Assembly: GCA_030052745.1 (NCBI GenBank)
Contig: JANBVO010000006.1
Span: forward strand, 496,001 to 560,000
Direction: 5' to 3'
Length of the DNA stretch: 64,000 nucleotides
Origin: Pleurostoma richardsiae
Taxonomy: Eukaryota; Ascomycota; Sordariomycetes; Calosphaeriales; Pleurostomataceae
Every line of letters starts with the position of its first letter. Position 1 is the stretch's first letter. The position numbers and the translations under genes were made by a program. Positions 1 to 12,729 of this stretch are shown here, piece after piece. Below the pieces are notes generated by a model that was given only the letters and a program-made list of their open reading frames with translations, had not been told where the DNA came from and did not search any database.

Positions 1-1406
1 ACCACACGGGAACGCCACTTACACCGGGCTTGCTTGCAAACTGCGTAAGGCGTGCATGTGCGTGTCTGTGTGTCTCTGTGTGTGCGTGCGAGACCCTGCC
101 AGATTCGCGATGTCTCCAGATGTCCCCCCACCTTAAGATCGCCAGCTCCCGCTCCCGTACCTCAGCTGGCACGCTAGAGCAGCAAAAGGCTACTGCGACT
201 GCAGGTCGCTGCACTTCTAGCTTCGGGGGCCTCGGGCTCCCTCCGACCCTCGTCGGCGATCCATGTGACCAGCACCGATGCCCCGGTGCCCCATCCAGCT
301 ACAGAGGATCGGGGAGGTCGAAAAGGCGGGCGCGGCTCTTGCAGGATAAGCACGGGTTGGTGCTAAGGAGCTGCAGAGGCGGGAAGGACATGCCGAGCCC
401 GCGAGAGAGGGGGGTGTGGTGTCAGGGCCATTGGGCCGAGGAGCTGAACTGAGAAGGTGCCAACGCACCGCTCGTCTGATAGCCCTGAAACATATCCAGC
501 AGGGGCCCCATGGCGACAGAATTTGGAGCGCCCAAAAGACTTGATTTTTTTTTTTTTAGCTCCTAAGTTAGAGTGAGACAAGCTGTTGGAGTTGGAGAGA
601 ACAACATCCCACGCTCCGATAGGGGGCTCGGAAGGAAGCTCCTGCAATGACGCAGAGGACGCCAGCGTGCCGTCCTCTGGCGAACCGGTGACCTGGTTAG
701 CTCACAAGCCTCGCGGCACAGGCGGCTTCGGGCGGTGTCTCGGGCGGTCTCGTGATGGGAGGAGATACGCAGCGAGCTACACTGCGCAGTGAGGTCTTAA
801 TGGTCCTCGGTGGGGAGGGCGCGGGATGGTCCCATAAGCTGCTGGGGGTGTGTCTGACCAGCCAGATACTTAGGTAGGTCCTGTAGACCAGCCATAGCTG
901 ATCACGGCAGCCAGTCCACACGTTAAGAGCGTCGAGACTGGGATGCCTTATCGTGGTGCTGCGTGCGAGCCTCCATGATATGGTTCTTCCACATGTGAGG
1001 TCGTATCTACACTACACTGTTACAGTGAACTAAAGGGTCCCTTAGTTATCTGGTGTGGGGTGGCCGGACCCTTGGGCATCATGATGTTTTTTTGCGGGAT
1101 TATGGAGCATCCTCATGGCATGTCCCGAGCATTAGTGCCAGCGGCGGTGGGGAGCTGAAAGCACTGCTGAGTGTTGAGGCCCGCGGGTGGCAGCACGGAG
1201 TACTGTACGGAGAGCACCACTGAAGTCTGGTACCGCCCCACACCGGTGAAGACGTCGTCCCTCATCACGTGCTCCCGCACGAGAGAGACGGCAGTCTCCG
1301 TCCGCCTCGAAATTTTGCGGGCGTCGGCAAGCCAGACAGACCATCGTTTCGTTCCGCGTAGAGCCGCCCTCGACAGCCAACCCTCCACACGCACCACGCC
1401 AGAAAG
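1..1406. other. Left-end intergenic region
   Basis: I see no gene I can support here. Open frames are short and overlap on several strands without recognisable motifs. The stretch holds a GT-rich microsatellite near 58-90 and a T-tract near 544-556. It probably contains the promoter of the uS7m gene that follows. A gene lying mostly outside the left edge cannot be excluded. Confidence 0.5.
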
Positions 1407-2422
1407 ATGCCGCCACGGCTGGATGTCCGGGGTGCATTCCGGTCACTGACCATACGGTCACGCCCGCTGGCCCAGCGGCAGCAGCCGCGAATGGTTGCCG
1501 TCACCTCCAGGACCTTTGCCAGCGAGGCCCGACCACCCACCGACAGCAACAGCAACAGCAGCAGTCCAGCCCCGAGCGAGAGCCCACGGGCTTCCCCTGC
1601 CTCGACGAGCAGTTCCAATGGCATGGCGGCAGACGCACCAGCTAGTGGGGAGGTTACCATGCTTGAGCCGACGCCGAAGGAGACCGCCCTGGGACAGCTG
1701 GAGCTCGTCGCCAACGGGCTCGACCCGTTCGACGTAAACTTCGCCGGCCACAAGTTCGGAATCCCAAGCTACCAGGGGAACGCACAGTTCAGCCACAAGA
1801 ACAGATACGACCCCGTCGTCAAGCAGATCACAAATCTGCTCATGCGCGAGGGCAAGCTGAGCAAGGCACAGAGGGTATGATCCTGTTCTATTTTCTTTTT
1901 GCTCTGGAGAGCGACAACATTTATGGAGACGGACGGGACATAGAGATAGCTAACGCGGTCGCTCATCAGGACATGGCCATGATACTGAACTACCTCCGGT
2001 CCGCACCAGCCCCCAAGGTCAGCCCCTCCCGGCCGCTCATCCCCGGCGCGCCGCCGCCTTCCCACCTGCCGCTGGACCCGGTCCTCTACCTGACCCTCGC
2101 CGTGGACTCGGTGGCGCCGCTGGTGCGGATCCGCAACTTCGCGGGCCTGGCGGGCGGTGGTGCGGCCCTCCCGGTGCCGGTGCCGCTGATGCAGCGGCAG
2201 AGGCGGCGCATGGCGTGGATGTGGATCATGGAGGTGGTCAACAAGAAGCCGAGCAAGGGCAGCGGGCGCACGATGCTGGCGCACCGCATCGCGGAGGAGA
2301 TCGTGGCCGTCGTGGAGGGGCGGTCGTCGGTGTGGGACAAGCGCCAGATCCTGCACAAGCAGGGCACGGCGGCGAGAGCAAACGTCAACTCGCCGGCACT
2401 GAGGAAACGGAAGCGAATGTAG
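1407..2422 (+). CDS. RSM7: Mitochondrial small-subunit ribosomal protein uS7m
   Basis: This is a mitochondrial homologue of bacterial ribosomal protein S7, which binds the 3' domain of the small rRNA in the head of the mitoribosome. Model: join(1407..1874,1970..2422), 306 aa. The 95-bp intron has a GTATGA donor and a GCTAAC branch site about 20 bp before CAG. Residues 1-40 are Arg-rich and free of acidic residues until a likely cleavage region near RTFASEA, as expected for a mitochondrial presequence. A low-complexity Ser/Pro linker follows. The S7 fold runs from about residue 130 to the end, with the conserved RYDPVVKQITNLLMREGK block and the C-terminal block around WIMEVVNKKPSKGSGRTMLA. The start codon is the first ATG that supplies the targeting peptide. 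Confidence 0.9.
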
Positions 2423-3771
2423 GGTTGACGCCGATGGAGGGAGAGGCGGGAATGTTGGCCTCGTGGGCTCTATGTGGCTACTGGTTCTCTAACCCTACCA
2501 CAGCTCTCTAAGGCCGGATATCCGGATGACGGACGAAAGCAGTCCTCGTTCCGTCCGGAGAGGCGCAAGGATATGCCCAGCGCAGCATTGGCCTCCCAAG
2601 ACATCTTACTGTAGAATACCTCAGAAGAGGCCATGGGCCATGGAGACAGCTTCGGTGAGAGAGGTACGATAGTTGTGGACTTGTATATCATCACCGTCAC
2701 ATGTAATTTTAACTATCCTCGACGCCATTGGATGATTGGTACGAGTACAAGCGGACTGGAGAATTTAGACTTTCCGAGACTTAGTACATCACGAGTGATA
2801 CCATGATGTGTGAAGTCTCAGGTACCTAGGTATATCTCAGAGCGCTTGAAGGTCAGGACCAGTTGTCGATTACACTTAGAGGATCAAGCACGGGATGACA
2901 AACATCTGCTTATCTGTTTGCGCTGTTCATGCATGAGGCTGAACAACTTTTGCGACTCCTCGCCGTTTGCAGCTTGAAAGCGCCCGTCCAATGGGTGGTC
3001 GAGAGGTGTGACCGTGGTGAGGGTTCCAGGCCACAGCTAGCGGTCTTCGGAGCTGCAGTACGTACACGCGAGCGGGGCAGGGGTGCGGGAAGCTACCGAA
3101 CTGGATGATCCGGCTATTGATAGACAACACCTCGGCCCTCACGCTCTCTTCTCTGTGTCACCCGGCTTCAGAGACATCGGCCTGAAAAAAAACAACTCCC
3201 GCGCCATCCGCAAGATCTCGAGCACTTTCAACGCCGCGGTTTTCGTCGCTATCTGACGGTGCAGCCGGCTCAGCACGGCTTGAAACATCAGCTTCGGAAC
3301 GCCGCTGCGGGACGTCACGCCCGTCATCTCCCCTCATTTGTCGTTGTCGATCGGCCGCCGTCCGCCAAGCTTGTCGGCTCCCTCTTGGGACTTGGCAAAA
3401 AGTCACCACTCGCCGCCTGCGCCCCTCGAACTATCAGCTCCGGCTTGTTAACGTTAACGTACCGACCTCCCCCAGAAACCGGTCGGGCTCAGCCATGATC
3501 TAAGGGCCCTCCTCGGCTCGCTGTTGTCCTTTTGCGAAACACACAATGCTGGTTATCCAACTCGACATCTACCGTCAACGCCCAAGAATCATCCCGCGCT
3601 AGCACCGCCGACTCGAACTGTTCCCATCCCTGTCCTCCTGCGTAATCCATCTCGGCCGCGAATACTCGCGCCCGGCGGCTACCTGTCTGAGACCAATACT
3701 TCCTGCCTCTTGGCAGTGTGCGAATAGCGACCCGTCGAGACACAGCTTTGGTCGCAAGATAATCAGACAAG
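2423..3771. other. Intergenic region uS7m to stress protein
   Basis: No gene can be supported. It holds the 3' flank of uS7m, one GGTACCTAGGTA motif near 2821, and the promoter and leader of the universal-stress gene. The last upstream ATG is near 3545, so roughly the final 220 bp before 3772 are ATG-free, as expected of a normal leader. Confidence 0.5.
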
Positions 3772-6049
3772 ATGTCTCGGCAGCCGATGTCTATGGAGGC
3801 GATGCTCGACGAGGAGCGCAGAGAGGTGCTCGCGCTGCTCGAAGGGTCGAAGCCACGAGCTCCGAGATCTATGGGCGCTCGCTCTCCGTCCCCGATGGGC
3901 AGCCCGCAATCCCCGGTGCGAAGCATGCTCGACGTTGGGGATGTCTCGCCCCCCCCTCGTCCGACGTCCTCATCGCCTGTAGCAAGCCGAAGGAACCTGC
4001 CTGTCCGGAGCATGCTCGATATCGATAACTCCTCTGCTGAGCCTGTGCGGAGCATGCTCGACGTGGACACGTCAATCCCGGCGACAAAAGTCTTCAGCAA
4101 TCCCACCATCCCTCTCGAACCTAATTACCGCGCATACGCTGCCAACGCCATCCACCACTCTAGGAGTCTCTCTGATGCAGCGTCGAACCCGGTGGAATTT
4201 GGTCCCAGATCCTCCCTGTCGAGGGTCGACCCTACCGCGGGATATCAGTTCTCAGGTATCATAACGCCCACCTCGGGCCATCCTCTGCCGACACGGGCAT
4301 CCCAAGGCGGAAAGCGGAATACTGCCAGCTCGATGGCGGAGGTCATGAGGGGTACCGACGTCAGCAACCTCGTCCTTCCAGGTGACAGAGGCCGCAACTA
4401 TCCCGGCGCTGGTCCATCAGCGCGGACCGGTAACAAGTCGAAGTCTCCGCACGGCAGGTCAGCCGCGCGCGGCCACTCACCGGCGAACCTGCTCATTGGT
4501 AGGAACCTGAGCCCCGCTGGAAGAGCGCTCGTTGCTGAGAGCGCTGGCCTGGATATGAACAACGCATACAGGCGCCTCTCTGATGCCCACCTGGCCAGGT
4601 CCTCCGGTAGTCTCGCGGAATTCGGTAGGAGGAAAAAGCCTGATGATACTGCAAACGGTGGAAGGATGGTCAAGGACTACTTGGCAGAAGACGATGAGGA
4701 CGGCCCTGAGGACAGCAGCGACGATCACGAAGACGAGACCTCCTCTGATGACGAAGGCGAGCGAGGACGCCAGGCGGCTAGAAGCTTTGAAGGCTCGAAA
4801 CACAGCACGGACACGTCGCAGAATAAGGACGCCTCAAAAAGCGAACGGAAGACTCTGAGTCTGCTTGCAGCGGCGGAGGAAGAGCGTATGTTTTTTATTC
4901 CTTTTTTCCACTTAGCAGCACTAACTTTGTCACTCACAGGGATTCAAGTGGCATCTCAGCAGCCTTCGTATAAATATCGGTCCCTCCTGGATGAACCCGA
5001 GATCACTGTCACGAACCCATCAGGAGAGAGGATCAAGCAGACCAGAACGGGCGTTCATCCGGCTACTAGCTTTGATGAGCCCCCGCCATCTGGATCCCGG
5101 ACGCCTGTCGACTCGGATACCGAGGCTGACCTGACTGATATCAAGCGGGCTCAGAAACTGTCCTTCTCTATGACACCTGTCATGTCGACGCCAGAGTCAC
5201 ACCGTGCAATCCGCATTATCTATCGCGGAGAGTACTCAAAGGTTGTGCAAGATGCTGAAGAAGAGCATCGCCGTCTGCGGAAATATCTGGTAGCAACCGA
5301 CCTCAGCGAGGAGTCTGCCCATGCTTTAGAGTGGGCTGTCGGCACTGTCCTTCGTGATGGCGACACCCTCATCTGCATATACTGTGTCGATGAGGAGACC
5401 GGAATCGTAACCGGTGACAATGCGCTGGTCCCCGATGAGCCCAAGGCGATGAGGGAGCAGGCCAACGCCATCAACACAGTCACCGGTAGCCGGAATCCGA
5501 TATCGCCCAGCGGCAGCATCATCGCTCTGCAACAACGTGCCTCGCCGCTCCTGCGCGCGACCGATACTGCTGGAAGCTCCCTCTCCCCGGAGCCCTCAAT
5601 CCGCGAGAGGACCAAGGCGGAAGAGGAGCGTCACAGAGCAGTCCAGGATATCACGGATCGTGTTACGAAGCTGCTCCGCAAGACGCGCCTCCAGGTACGC
5701 GTCATCGTGGAGGTGTTGCACTGCAAGAATCCCAAGCACCTCATCACCGAGGTCATTGATATTGTCAACCCTACTCTAGTCATCCTCGGTAGCAGAGGTC
5801 GCAGCGCTCTCAAGGGGTCAGTGTCTTCCCTCGCCTGCCCCGCCTTCCGGGCATGTTGCTAACATTACCGTGATTAGTGTTATTCTCGGATCGTTCTCCA
5901 ACTACCTCGTCACCAAGAGCTCCGTGCCCGTCATGGTGGCCAGAAAGCGGCTGCGCAAGCAGAGCAAGTACAAGCGTGCCGTTCCTCACCAGGTCAACAA
6001 CATTAGCAGTCCGGCCGCGAGGAGTCTGGCCAATGCGAAGATTGATTAG
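3772..6049 (+). CDS. Large protein with C-terminal universal stress protein (Usp) domain
   Basis: The C-terminal third (about residues 485-705) is a universal stress protein domain, an ATP-binding or small-molecule-binding alpha/beta fold. It begins at LRKYLVATDLSEESAHALEWA and ends with the GSRGRSALKGVILGS...NYLVTKSSVPVMV block, which matches the nucleotide-loop end of Usp proteins. Model: join(3772..4885,4940..5816,5878..6049), 720 aa. Residues 1-470 look disordered: Ser/Pro-rich, with an acidic run near 310-330. They carry three copies of a RSMLD motif, at R50, R79 and R93. Intron 2 has a GTCAGT donor and a TGCTAAC branch site. Intron 1 (54 bp) is in frame and lacks a stop, so its retention would still give protein. 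The domain call is firm; the cellular role is not known from sequence. Confidence 0.85.
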
Positions 6050-6696
6050 CCGCTCTCTTTTGTGTGCTGATTCATGACTGGCCGAACAAGCTTGAGGGTG
6101 CCAGTGTCGTGGCTGCTGTCTCCACGTCAGCAAGCGACGGGCTCGTCTATCTCCGCTCCGAGCGAAATGATGTCGCAAGCGGAGAACGTCGGACTTCGAG
6201 TTCTGTGGAGTTGAACCGTAGGAACCTTGATCTTCGTCTGAGAAGTATATCGTCTCAACATTTCGGATAAGGGGGGGTTGGCTGCTTTCCAGAAAGTGTG
6301 TACAGGGCCGGTGTTGGCTTTGCTCTTCGTTATGAGGTTCATGACTACAGGTGTTGCGAGAGGTGTCGGGGGCACAGAAACAGGGTCTGCGGCTATGTTG
6401 CCTTTAGAAGCAGAGAAAATCAAGTCTAAAAAAAAAATAAGAACATCATTCCTCTTCGGAGAAACTGAAGCTCCCAAGCAGGGATTTTCATTTAGGTGTC
6501 ACAAACAAGACGCGGTCGCAGTGTATACACACTTGGCATATTGATACCCCAAAGGCCTCCTACATTAACATGGCCATGACCTGATGTTTCGTAATGCGAA
6601 GAAATAACAAGACTACCCTGACCGCTGCCCTCCCAAACCATTTCACAAGCTATCCGTTCCTCCCAGTGCTGCCGCGATCGCATCACCTAAGACTTC
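6050..6696. other. Convergent intergenic region
   Basis: These are the 3' flanks of the stress protein (+) and the LPMO (-). No coding frame with recognisable content and no RNA gene was seen. Confidence 0.5.
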
Positions 6697-7566
6697 TCAG
6701 CAAGTGAACGTGGCTGGACCAGGATTCTTATAGGAGGTAGGAACAGGGTAGTTGATGTTGATCAGGATACCGGGGTCGTCCAACGAGTATGCGCCGGGGA
6801 AGGCCACCTTGTTGGGCGGATCGGTGCTGCCGCCTCCAGATACGGTGAGCTGCGCACAAGAGACGTAGAACTGGGCGCCGCCCCTGGACTGAGCGACGTG
6901 CAGGCCGATGTGCTCCGCCCGCAGCAGGTAGTCGCCGGCCGCGATGCACTTGGGGATCGGGACATCGAAGGACTTCACACCTGTGACGTGAGAACGCGGT
7001 CAGCAAACCTCCGCCAAGCACATTCCCTCCTTCTCTCTGCTGCCGGAATTCAGAAAAAGGTTTGCTCTTGCGTACCAGTGCTGGGCCAGGTCAGCTGCGA
7101 CCCGAACTTGGGCTGCTCGCCATAGACCTTGAACCAGACGGCGCCCTTGCCGTCCCAGCTGGCGGCGGTCTGCCCGGCGGGCACCTTGGCCAGGTAGAAC
7201 TGGAGGGGCCCCGGGTGGTAGATGTTGGGGTTGAAGTTGTAGGTGACCTTCCCGCCGGCGGTCGCGTTGGCGACCTTGGGCGCCGGCGTGCCGGGTGCGT
7301 TCTCAAAGCACCGGATGGCGTCGGTGGAGATGTCCGGGACGAAGCCGTTGGACTGCCAGTTGGCTGCCTTGCGGACCGCCTCCCAGTCCCCGGTGTTTGC
7401 ACCATTCACGGTGATAGAAGGGAGCGTGTCTAGGTTAGTGAAGAGGTTAGTTTTCCTGAACAAGGTGGCCCGAGGGCACCGGCTTGGTCTGGGTGTGCTT
7501 CCGGGAGCACGTACAGTGGGCGCTGACTGCCGAAGCGGCCAGGAGGAAGACTGCAAGGGCTTGCAT
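6697..7566 (-). CDS. Secreted AA9 lytic polysaccharide monooxygenase (LPMO)
   Basis: This is a copper-dependent LPMO of family AA9 (formerly GH61), which cleaves cellulose or hemicellulose oxidatively outside the cell. Model on the minus strand: join(7566..7515,7429..7076,6980..6697), 229 aa. A 16-residue signal peptide ends in AVSA just before a histidine, so the mature protein starts with the His that forms the copper brace. In mature numbering, H1 and H73 (in IYHPGP) are the brace, Y158 in QFYVSCAQL is the axial tyrosine, and H147 and Q156 are second-shell residues. Cysteines C42/C161 and C131/C213 can form the usual disulfides. There is no CBM1 module or linker, so this is a single-domain enzyme. 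The first intron splits the codon after the N-terminal His. Substrate and regioselectivity cannot be read from sequence alone. Confidence 0.95.
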
Positions 7567-10009
7567 CTTGGGCAGTAGTAGTCTTCCGTGAATTCAGGGG
7601 TTGAGGATACCAGCAGACTTTTCAGGCTCAATGATTATTCGACCTGGAGGGGAAGACTCTGCTGATCATATCTGAAGGTGCCAAGACTTCTGGAAGAAGT
7701 CCCTCGCTTTATATCATGTTGCTGCCTACTCTGGACCAGAAGCAAGAGATTTGGTGCCAATGGGCTTCTCGTAGAACGTCTTCCAAACAGGTCTGTCACA
7801 AGGTTACCGAGGAGGATGGGCACCGTGGATACAGCGAACGAGAAGCTTTCCAGATATTGACGGCAATATAGAAGGCCGCGATGGCCTCATCTAAATAGAT
7901 GCGCATGCCGTTCCAACACGGCTGAAAGGGAGAGGAAAACCTGGGGCAGAAAACTGGCTCGCCTACGGCAGTTATCTGGCATTGGTAAGACTTCTGCCGA
8001 CTAAGATCACTGGATCTTTCTCTTCGCCGGAATGGAACAGGGCGGATTGTTTTTTTCTGACAGTGACGTCCAGCTGCCTGAAGTAGACGAGAATACAACT
8101 ATGCGGTGACTCCAGCATGACAGCCAAGCAACGCTATTGAGGAGGTTCGCCGTCTCAAACAGACAGCCGGAGCATGGCAACCCGTACCGAAGGTGTGCCG
8201 TGAGCCGGTTCCAGCTCCGAGCTTCCCGCACGTGCAGACGGCATTGCAATATAAAGCAGAAGATGTCAGAACTTGACAGGTGGAAAGAGCGGCAGCCGTC
8301 TCTCTTGGCAATGTTGAAAGCCGGGGATCCGTTTTCAAGAGCTGCCACCGCAAGTCAAGAGGCGTCACTCGGTCCGCCTGGGCTTGACGTCAGCCGGTCT
8401 TGAAGCAATGTTCCCCGATGTGCTGTCCAGAGATTATCGTCCTTTATAAGAAGCTTGGAGAATCTGGATATTTTGCCGCATAAAACTTCAAGAGCCAGGT
8501 GATAGGAGTGAGTGGATGCCTCCTGCGGAAGGGCCTCCTTTCAAAGGAAGAGCATTATTGCAGTAACGGATATTTTGAGGAATATGTAGATATCAGGGCT
8601 TATGCTTCTAAGAACTGTGCGGCAAAGGTGCAACTACGGGGGGTACTGGTGGCATCGCCAAATCCAGCGCAGCTCTCTCTCTCTCCATTAACTATCGCCC
8701 GGGTATGTTGGACAGACAGTTCCTTGGGCCCTACCAAAAGAACTGTCTCACCGCTTCTAAGAGTCGAACTAAAGAGGATAATAGTAAACACAGTCTACCA
8801 TACGGTACTTCCCACTATAACTTTGAGGTTATGCTGAAGAATCCACTGCACAGACGAACTAACTTCAGTGTGGAACCCTTCTAAATCTTCCTGGAGGGGG
8901 GCCCTATAAGGCCCTCCGTACTCGACTGAGCCTTCAGCTCGACTCATCGCTTCATTGCCGATCTCTGTGCGGGAGGTGTGGATGGCAATCCTTGTCACTT
9001 CAATTTATGCTTCCTCACGTCTATCAGACTCACCAAGCGGCGAGTTGATGACACCAGCCCGCCGGCTTCTCTTCGACGCTTCTCTTCGACGCGTCTCTGG
9101 CTCGTGAAGCTCCCACCATCTACTTATTCGTTGATAGCATCGCCTTTCACTCTTGAGTTGAAGACATTGTCCAACGAGAATCAGCTGCAAGGCCACGATG
9201 TTTCTTTAGCACTTTTCTAGGAGACTCTACGCGAGACTGCGCGCGGCATGTTGCAAGTGCGGCTTCTGCTACCAGATGCGAATGATCGTCAGGGACCGCA
9301 AACCATGTACCCCGGCCTGTTGGCACCTTCGGGTCGCGGGCGTTGGGGCGTCTCACACCCACATCGTGTTATTATGTCTCGCAACGTCTGCCCTTGTGGT
9401 TCACATGTCAAGCCATTTCTCAGCGTCTTGATTGGCGGTGAGCTTTGGCGCCCCAGCTGGGAGCGTGTTTAGGAGCCCGGCTCGGATCACCACCAGGCCA
9501 ATTGGCCGCCCTCATTCGTCCGCATCGTGCTATTAATCACCAATAGCCATCCGTTGGGGAACTTCAACCCCCAGAGCTGACCAACAGAACCCTTTGCTCA
9601 TAACCACCTTGTGCTGCTTGCTTTGCACATCTCGACCGGCTTGGGACTATGTCCCGCTCCCGGCAGCCACCTTATCTCCCCAGATCTGTCTCAAAATCAA
9701 CTCCATGTGCCCTCGAGGTCGATATGGGGTCGTCATTCGTTCGGCTCCTCGGCCGTCACGGAGACTAAGGTGGAATTAAGGAGTGTGAAGGTAGGGGACA
9801 TCCTGGGGCTCGCTGGCGAGGCTCAACTCCCATCACATCGGACCCTGGCTCTGGGCATGGGCCGACTGCGATGGAAGTGTTGGGACGGGAGAGCTGTCAG
9901 GAGGGATGGCAGTTCTCTATATGAGTGTCGGCGCCCTTCTTGACTCTCTAAGACTATGAAGAGAAAGACATGGGACCGTGTCTTTAAAGGTTCTGCTTCT
10001 TGAACAAGC
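7567..10009. other. 2.4-kb intergenic region between two secreted-enzyme genes
   Basis: No gene can be supported. It should hold the LPMO promoter (reading left) and the carboxylesterase promoter (reading right). A 13-bp sequence is tandemly duplicated at 9066-9091. Open frames on both strands are short and lack family motifs. Confidence 0.5.
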
Positions 10010-11977
10010 ATGTCTCGTCTTTGGCCTCTAATCCTTCTTTCGCTTCATAATGTCCTAGTTATCTCCTCTCCTGTCCCTGACAGTGAGCCGAGGAGTCAGT
10101 CGTCCTTACCTATACTCAAGCTTCCATATGCGTCCTATCGTGCTGCGAGTTACAGTGACTCCTCCGACATGTAAGTCTGAGAAGACTGAGAAGCTTTGGG
10201 GTCTGACCCTGATGGGAGATGTTACCAGATACACGTTCAAGAACATCCGTTATGCTGCGCCGCCGGTTGGCGACCTACGCTGGGCAAAGCCTGCCTCCCC
10301 TGTTTCCAACGCCACTCTTCAGGACGGCAGTTACGGTCATTCATGTGTTCAGTCGGCCATAAAAGGGTTAAATCTCGTTGGATCAGGCAACGGATCACCA
10401 ATCGGTGCCGCCATCAACCAATTGTGATCTCTCCTGCCTGCCACGTTGTTTTGATCGGCCCCTACTGACCGGTCCTCAGTCTCGGTGGTATTCCCGTCCC
10501 TCTCTTTTCCGGAGGCAATGAAGATTGTCTCTTCTTGGACGTCTATGTTCCCGGTAAAGCGATCAAGAACCCGAACCTGAAGCTGCCCGTCGTGGTCTTC
10601 GTCTACGGCGGAGGCTACGTCTTCGGCAGCAAGGACTCTCTCCAGCCCGAGCTCCCTTTCTACGACGGCTCAGGTATGATTGAACAAAGCAACAACGGCA
10701 TGATCTTCGTTGCGATGAACTACAGGCTGGGCGCTTACGGCTTCTTGGCGGGGAGCACAATGGAGAAGGACGGCCTGCCTAACGCAGGCTTGTGGGACCA
10801 GCGGGCTGCCTTCCAGTGGGTACAGGATTATATACACCTGCTCGGGGGTGATCCAACGAAGGTGACCGCCATGGGGGAGTCTGCTGGGGCGGGATCGATT
10901 CTCCATCACCTGGTCGCGGAAGGCGGCGAGCTGGATCCGCTGTTCTCCAGGGCCATCATCCAGTCGCCAGCATTCGAGTGGATGTGGGACCGCGCCGGCG
11001 TCGTCGAGAACACCTTCCAGAACTTCGCGTCCCTCGCGGGCTGCAAGGGAAAGGGGCTCGCATGCCTGCGGGCTGCAGACGCGAAGACACTCCAGACGGC
11101 GAATGATGCCCTCAATGCACAGCAGACGCCCGGATCGTTCGCCGTAGGCCCGACCCCTGACGGCTCCTTCATCCGGCAGCTCCCGGTCTTGGAGTTCAGC
11201 ACCGGCAACTTCTGGGACATCGAGTCCGTCATCCTGAGCCACTGCGCATCTGAGTCGTCCCTGTTCGTGAGCGGGGCCATCCAGACCGACGCGCAGTTCA
11301 CCTCGTTCCTGGGCGCCATCTTCCCCAACTACACGGAGACTGCCGGCGTCAATGACCTGATCCTCTCCTTCTACCCGGCCCTCTCCACGTCGTCCAAGTA
11401 CTCGACTCAGTCCGCCCGGGTCGAGGCCTTCCTCCGCGACTCGTGCTTCACCTGCAACGTCCGCCACGCGACCGAAGCACTGGGCGATGACCGCGTCTAC
11501 AGCATGCAGTACAGCGTGACGCCCGGGTGGCACGGCACCGACCTGGTTCCGAGCTTCTACAACCCGCAGTTCACGGCCGACACCTTCCTCGAGGACCTGG
11601 CCACGCTGATGGTGCCGGTGATCGGGCCCCTGGTCGCGGGCATCAGCCGGGCCATGCAGAGCTACTTCGCGAGCTACGTCACGACGGGGGACCCGAACAC
11701 GAACCGCGTCGTGCTCAACCTGCCGCCGACGGTGAGCTGGGGCCACCCGAGCAGCACGGGCGAGAAGATCAGCGGCGTGGTGAACGTGGGCGACTGGGGC
11801 TTCAGCACGGTCAGCGACGACCAGGACGAGAAGACGCCGTGCGACTTCTGGAGGAACGTGGCGGCGGCGGTGACGAACCTTGGGGGCTATGCGCCGCCCG
11901 GGACGGTGGTGCAGCAGAGCCTCGTTGCGGTGCCCAATAACCCGAGCGCGAACTACGTTGGCAGTAATGCGCAGTGA
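10010..11977 (+). CDS. Secreted type-B carboxylesterase/lipase
   Basis: This is an alpha/beta-hydrolase of the carboxylesterase type B family, predicted to hydrolyse carboxylic ester bonds outside the cell. Model: join(10010..10170,10229..10423,10480..11977), 617 aa. Both introns are 56-58 bp, and the first has a consensus GTAAGT donor. The N-terminus MSRLWPLILLSLHNVLVIS is a signal peptide. The family block FKNIRYAAPPVGDLRWAKP crosses the first splice. EDCLFLDVYVP and the oxyanion-hole segment VYGGGYVFGS follow. The nucleophile is S253 in GESAGAG, the likely acid is E377 in CASESS, and the base is H470 in GWHGTDL. Length is usual for fungal members. The start was chosen because it is the ATG that gives the signal peptide and reads into the splice. 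Substrate is unknown. Confidence 0.9.
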
Positions 11978-12729
11978 GGGGTGCCACACCGCCCCCTAAA
12001 GCCACATAGAGTGAGAATCAAAAGTTAATGGAATGTCTTGCCTTGCGAGGTCTCACTACTTGAGTAGTGCGACTCTTAGGTGTGTGAATGCAGTCGTCTC
12101 GAGACGTCTTGAGATGCAACTTCAAACCTGCTCAAAGACTGTGACGACCTGCCCTGAGGTAGAAATACTGTAGCCTCTCGCATTCTATCGTGTTATATGG
12201 TAGATGCTGGGAAGTGAGAGGACAAGATGCCTTTGGAGCTTCAGTATGTATGGTAAGGACAGTTTCTTTAGACTACAGTCGGCAGGAGCGAGGCCGTACT
12301 CCGTCTATTATGCGGTGAAATTACCGTTCGCCTTCATGAACAAGCTTCTGTGAAACGCTTCAATTCAAGGGCAGTAATGATAAAAAAACAGAGCTCGATC
12401 CCAAAGCTATGCCCGTCCCAAATATCACCATTGGCCACTCCGTCCCTTGCAGCCGCCATCCCATATCCAGTACGCCCTAGCGAGCAAACGTCTAAGATCC
12501 AAGAAACAAGAGTGAAAGGCAGGGTGTCTCCTGGAAGTCTTGATAATATATAAACGAAGGACGATGTGGAGCTCCCACATACTCCCCATGATATCTTCTG
12601 AAGACGCGAGAGGGGGGTGGCAAGAAGCCACAAATAACCCCACGACAAACTCTGGGAAAGTCGAGCAAGCATGCATAAACAACGATAGAAAAGAGGTCTC
12701 AAGGTAGCGAGTGGTTATCTCACCGAGTA
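11978..12729. other. Convergent intergenic region
   Basis: This is the space between the 3' ends of the carboxylesterase (+) and the next minus-strand gene. No supportable gene is present. Confidence 0.45.

Noticed and set aside
9066-9091. 13-bp perfect tandem duplication
   Set aside because: Too short and only two copies; likely slippage.
10670-11989. Long minus-strand frame opposite the carboxylesterase
   Set aside because: Shadow of a GC-rich coding region; Arg/His-rich composition without any domain.
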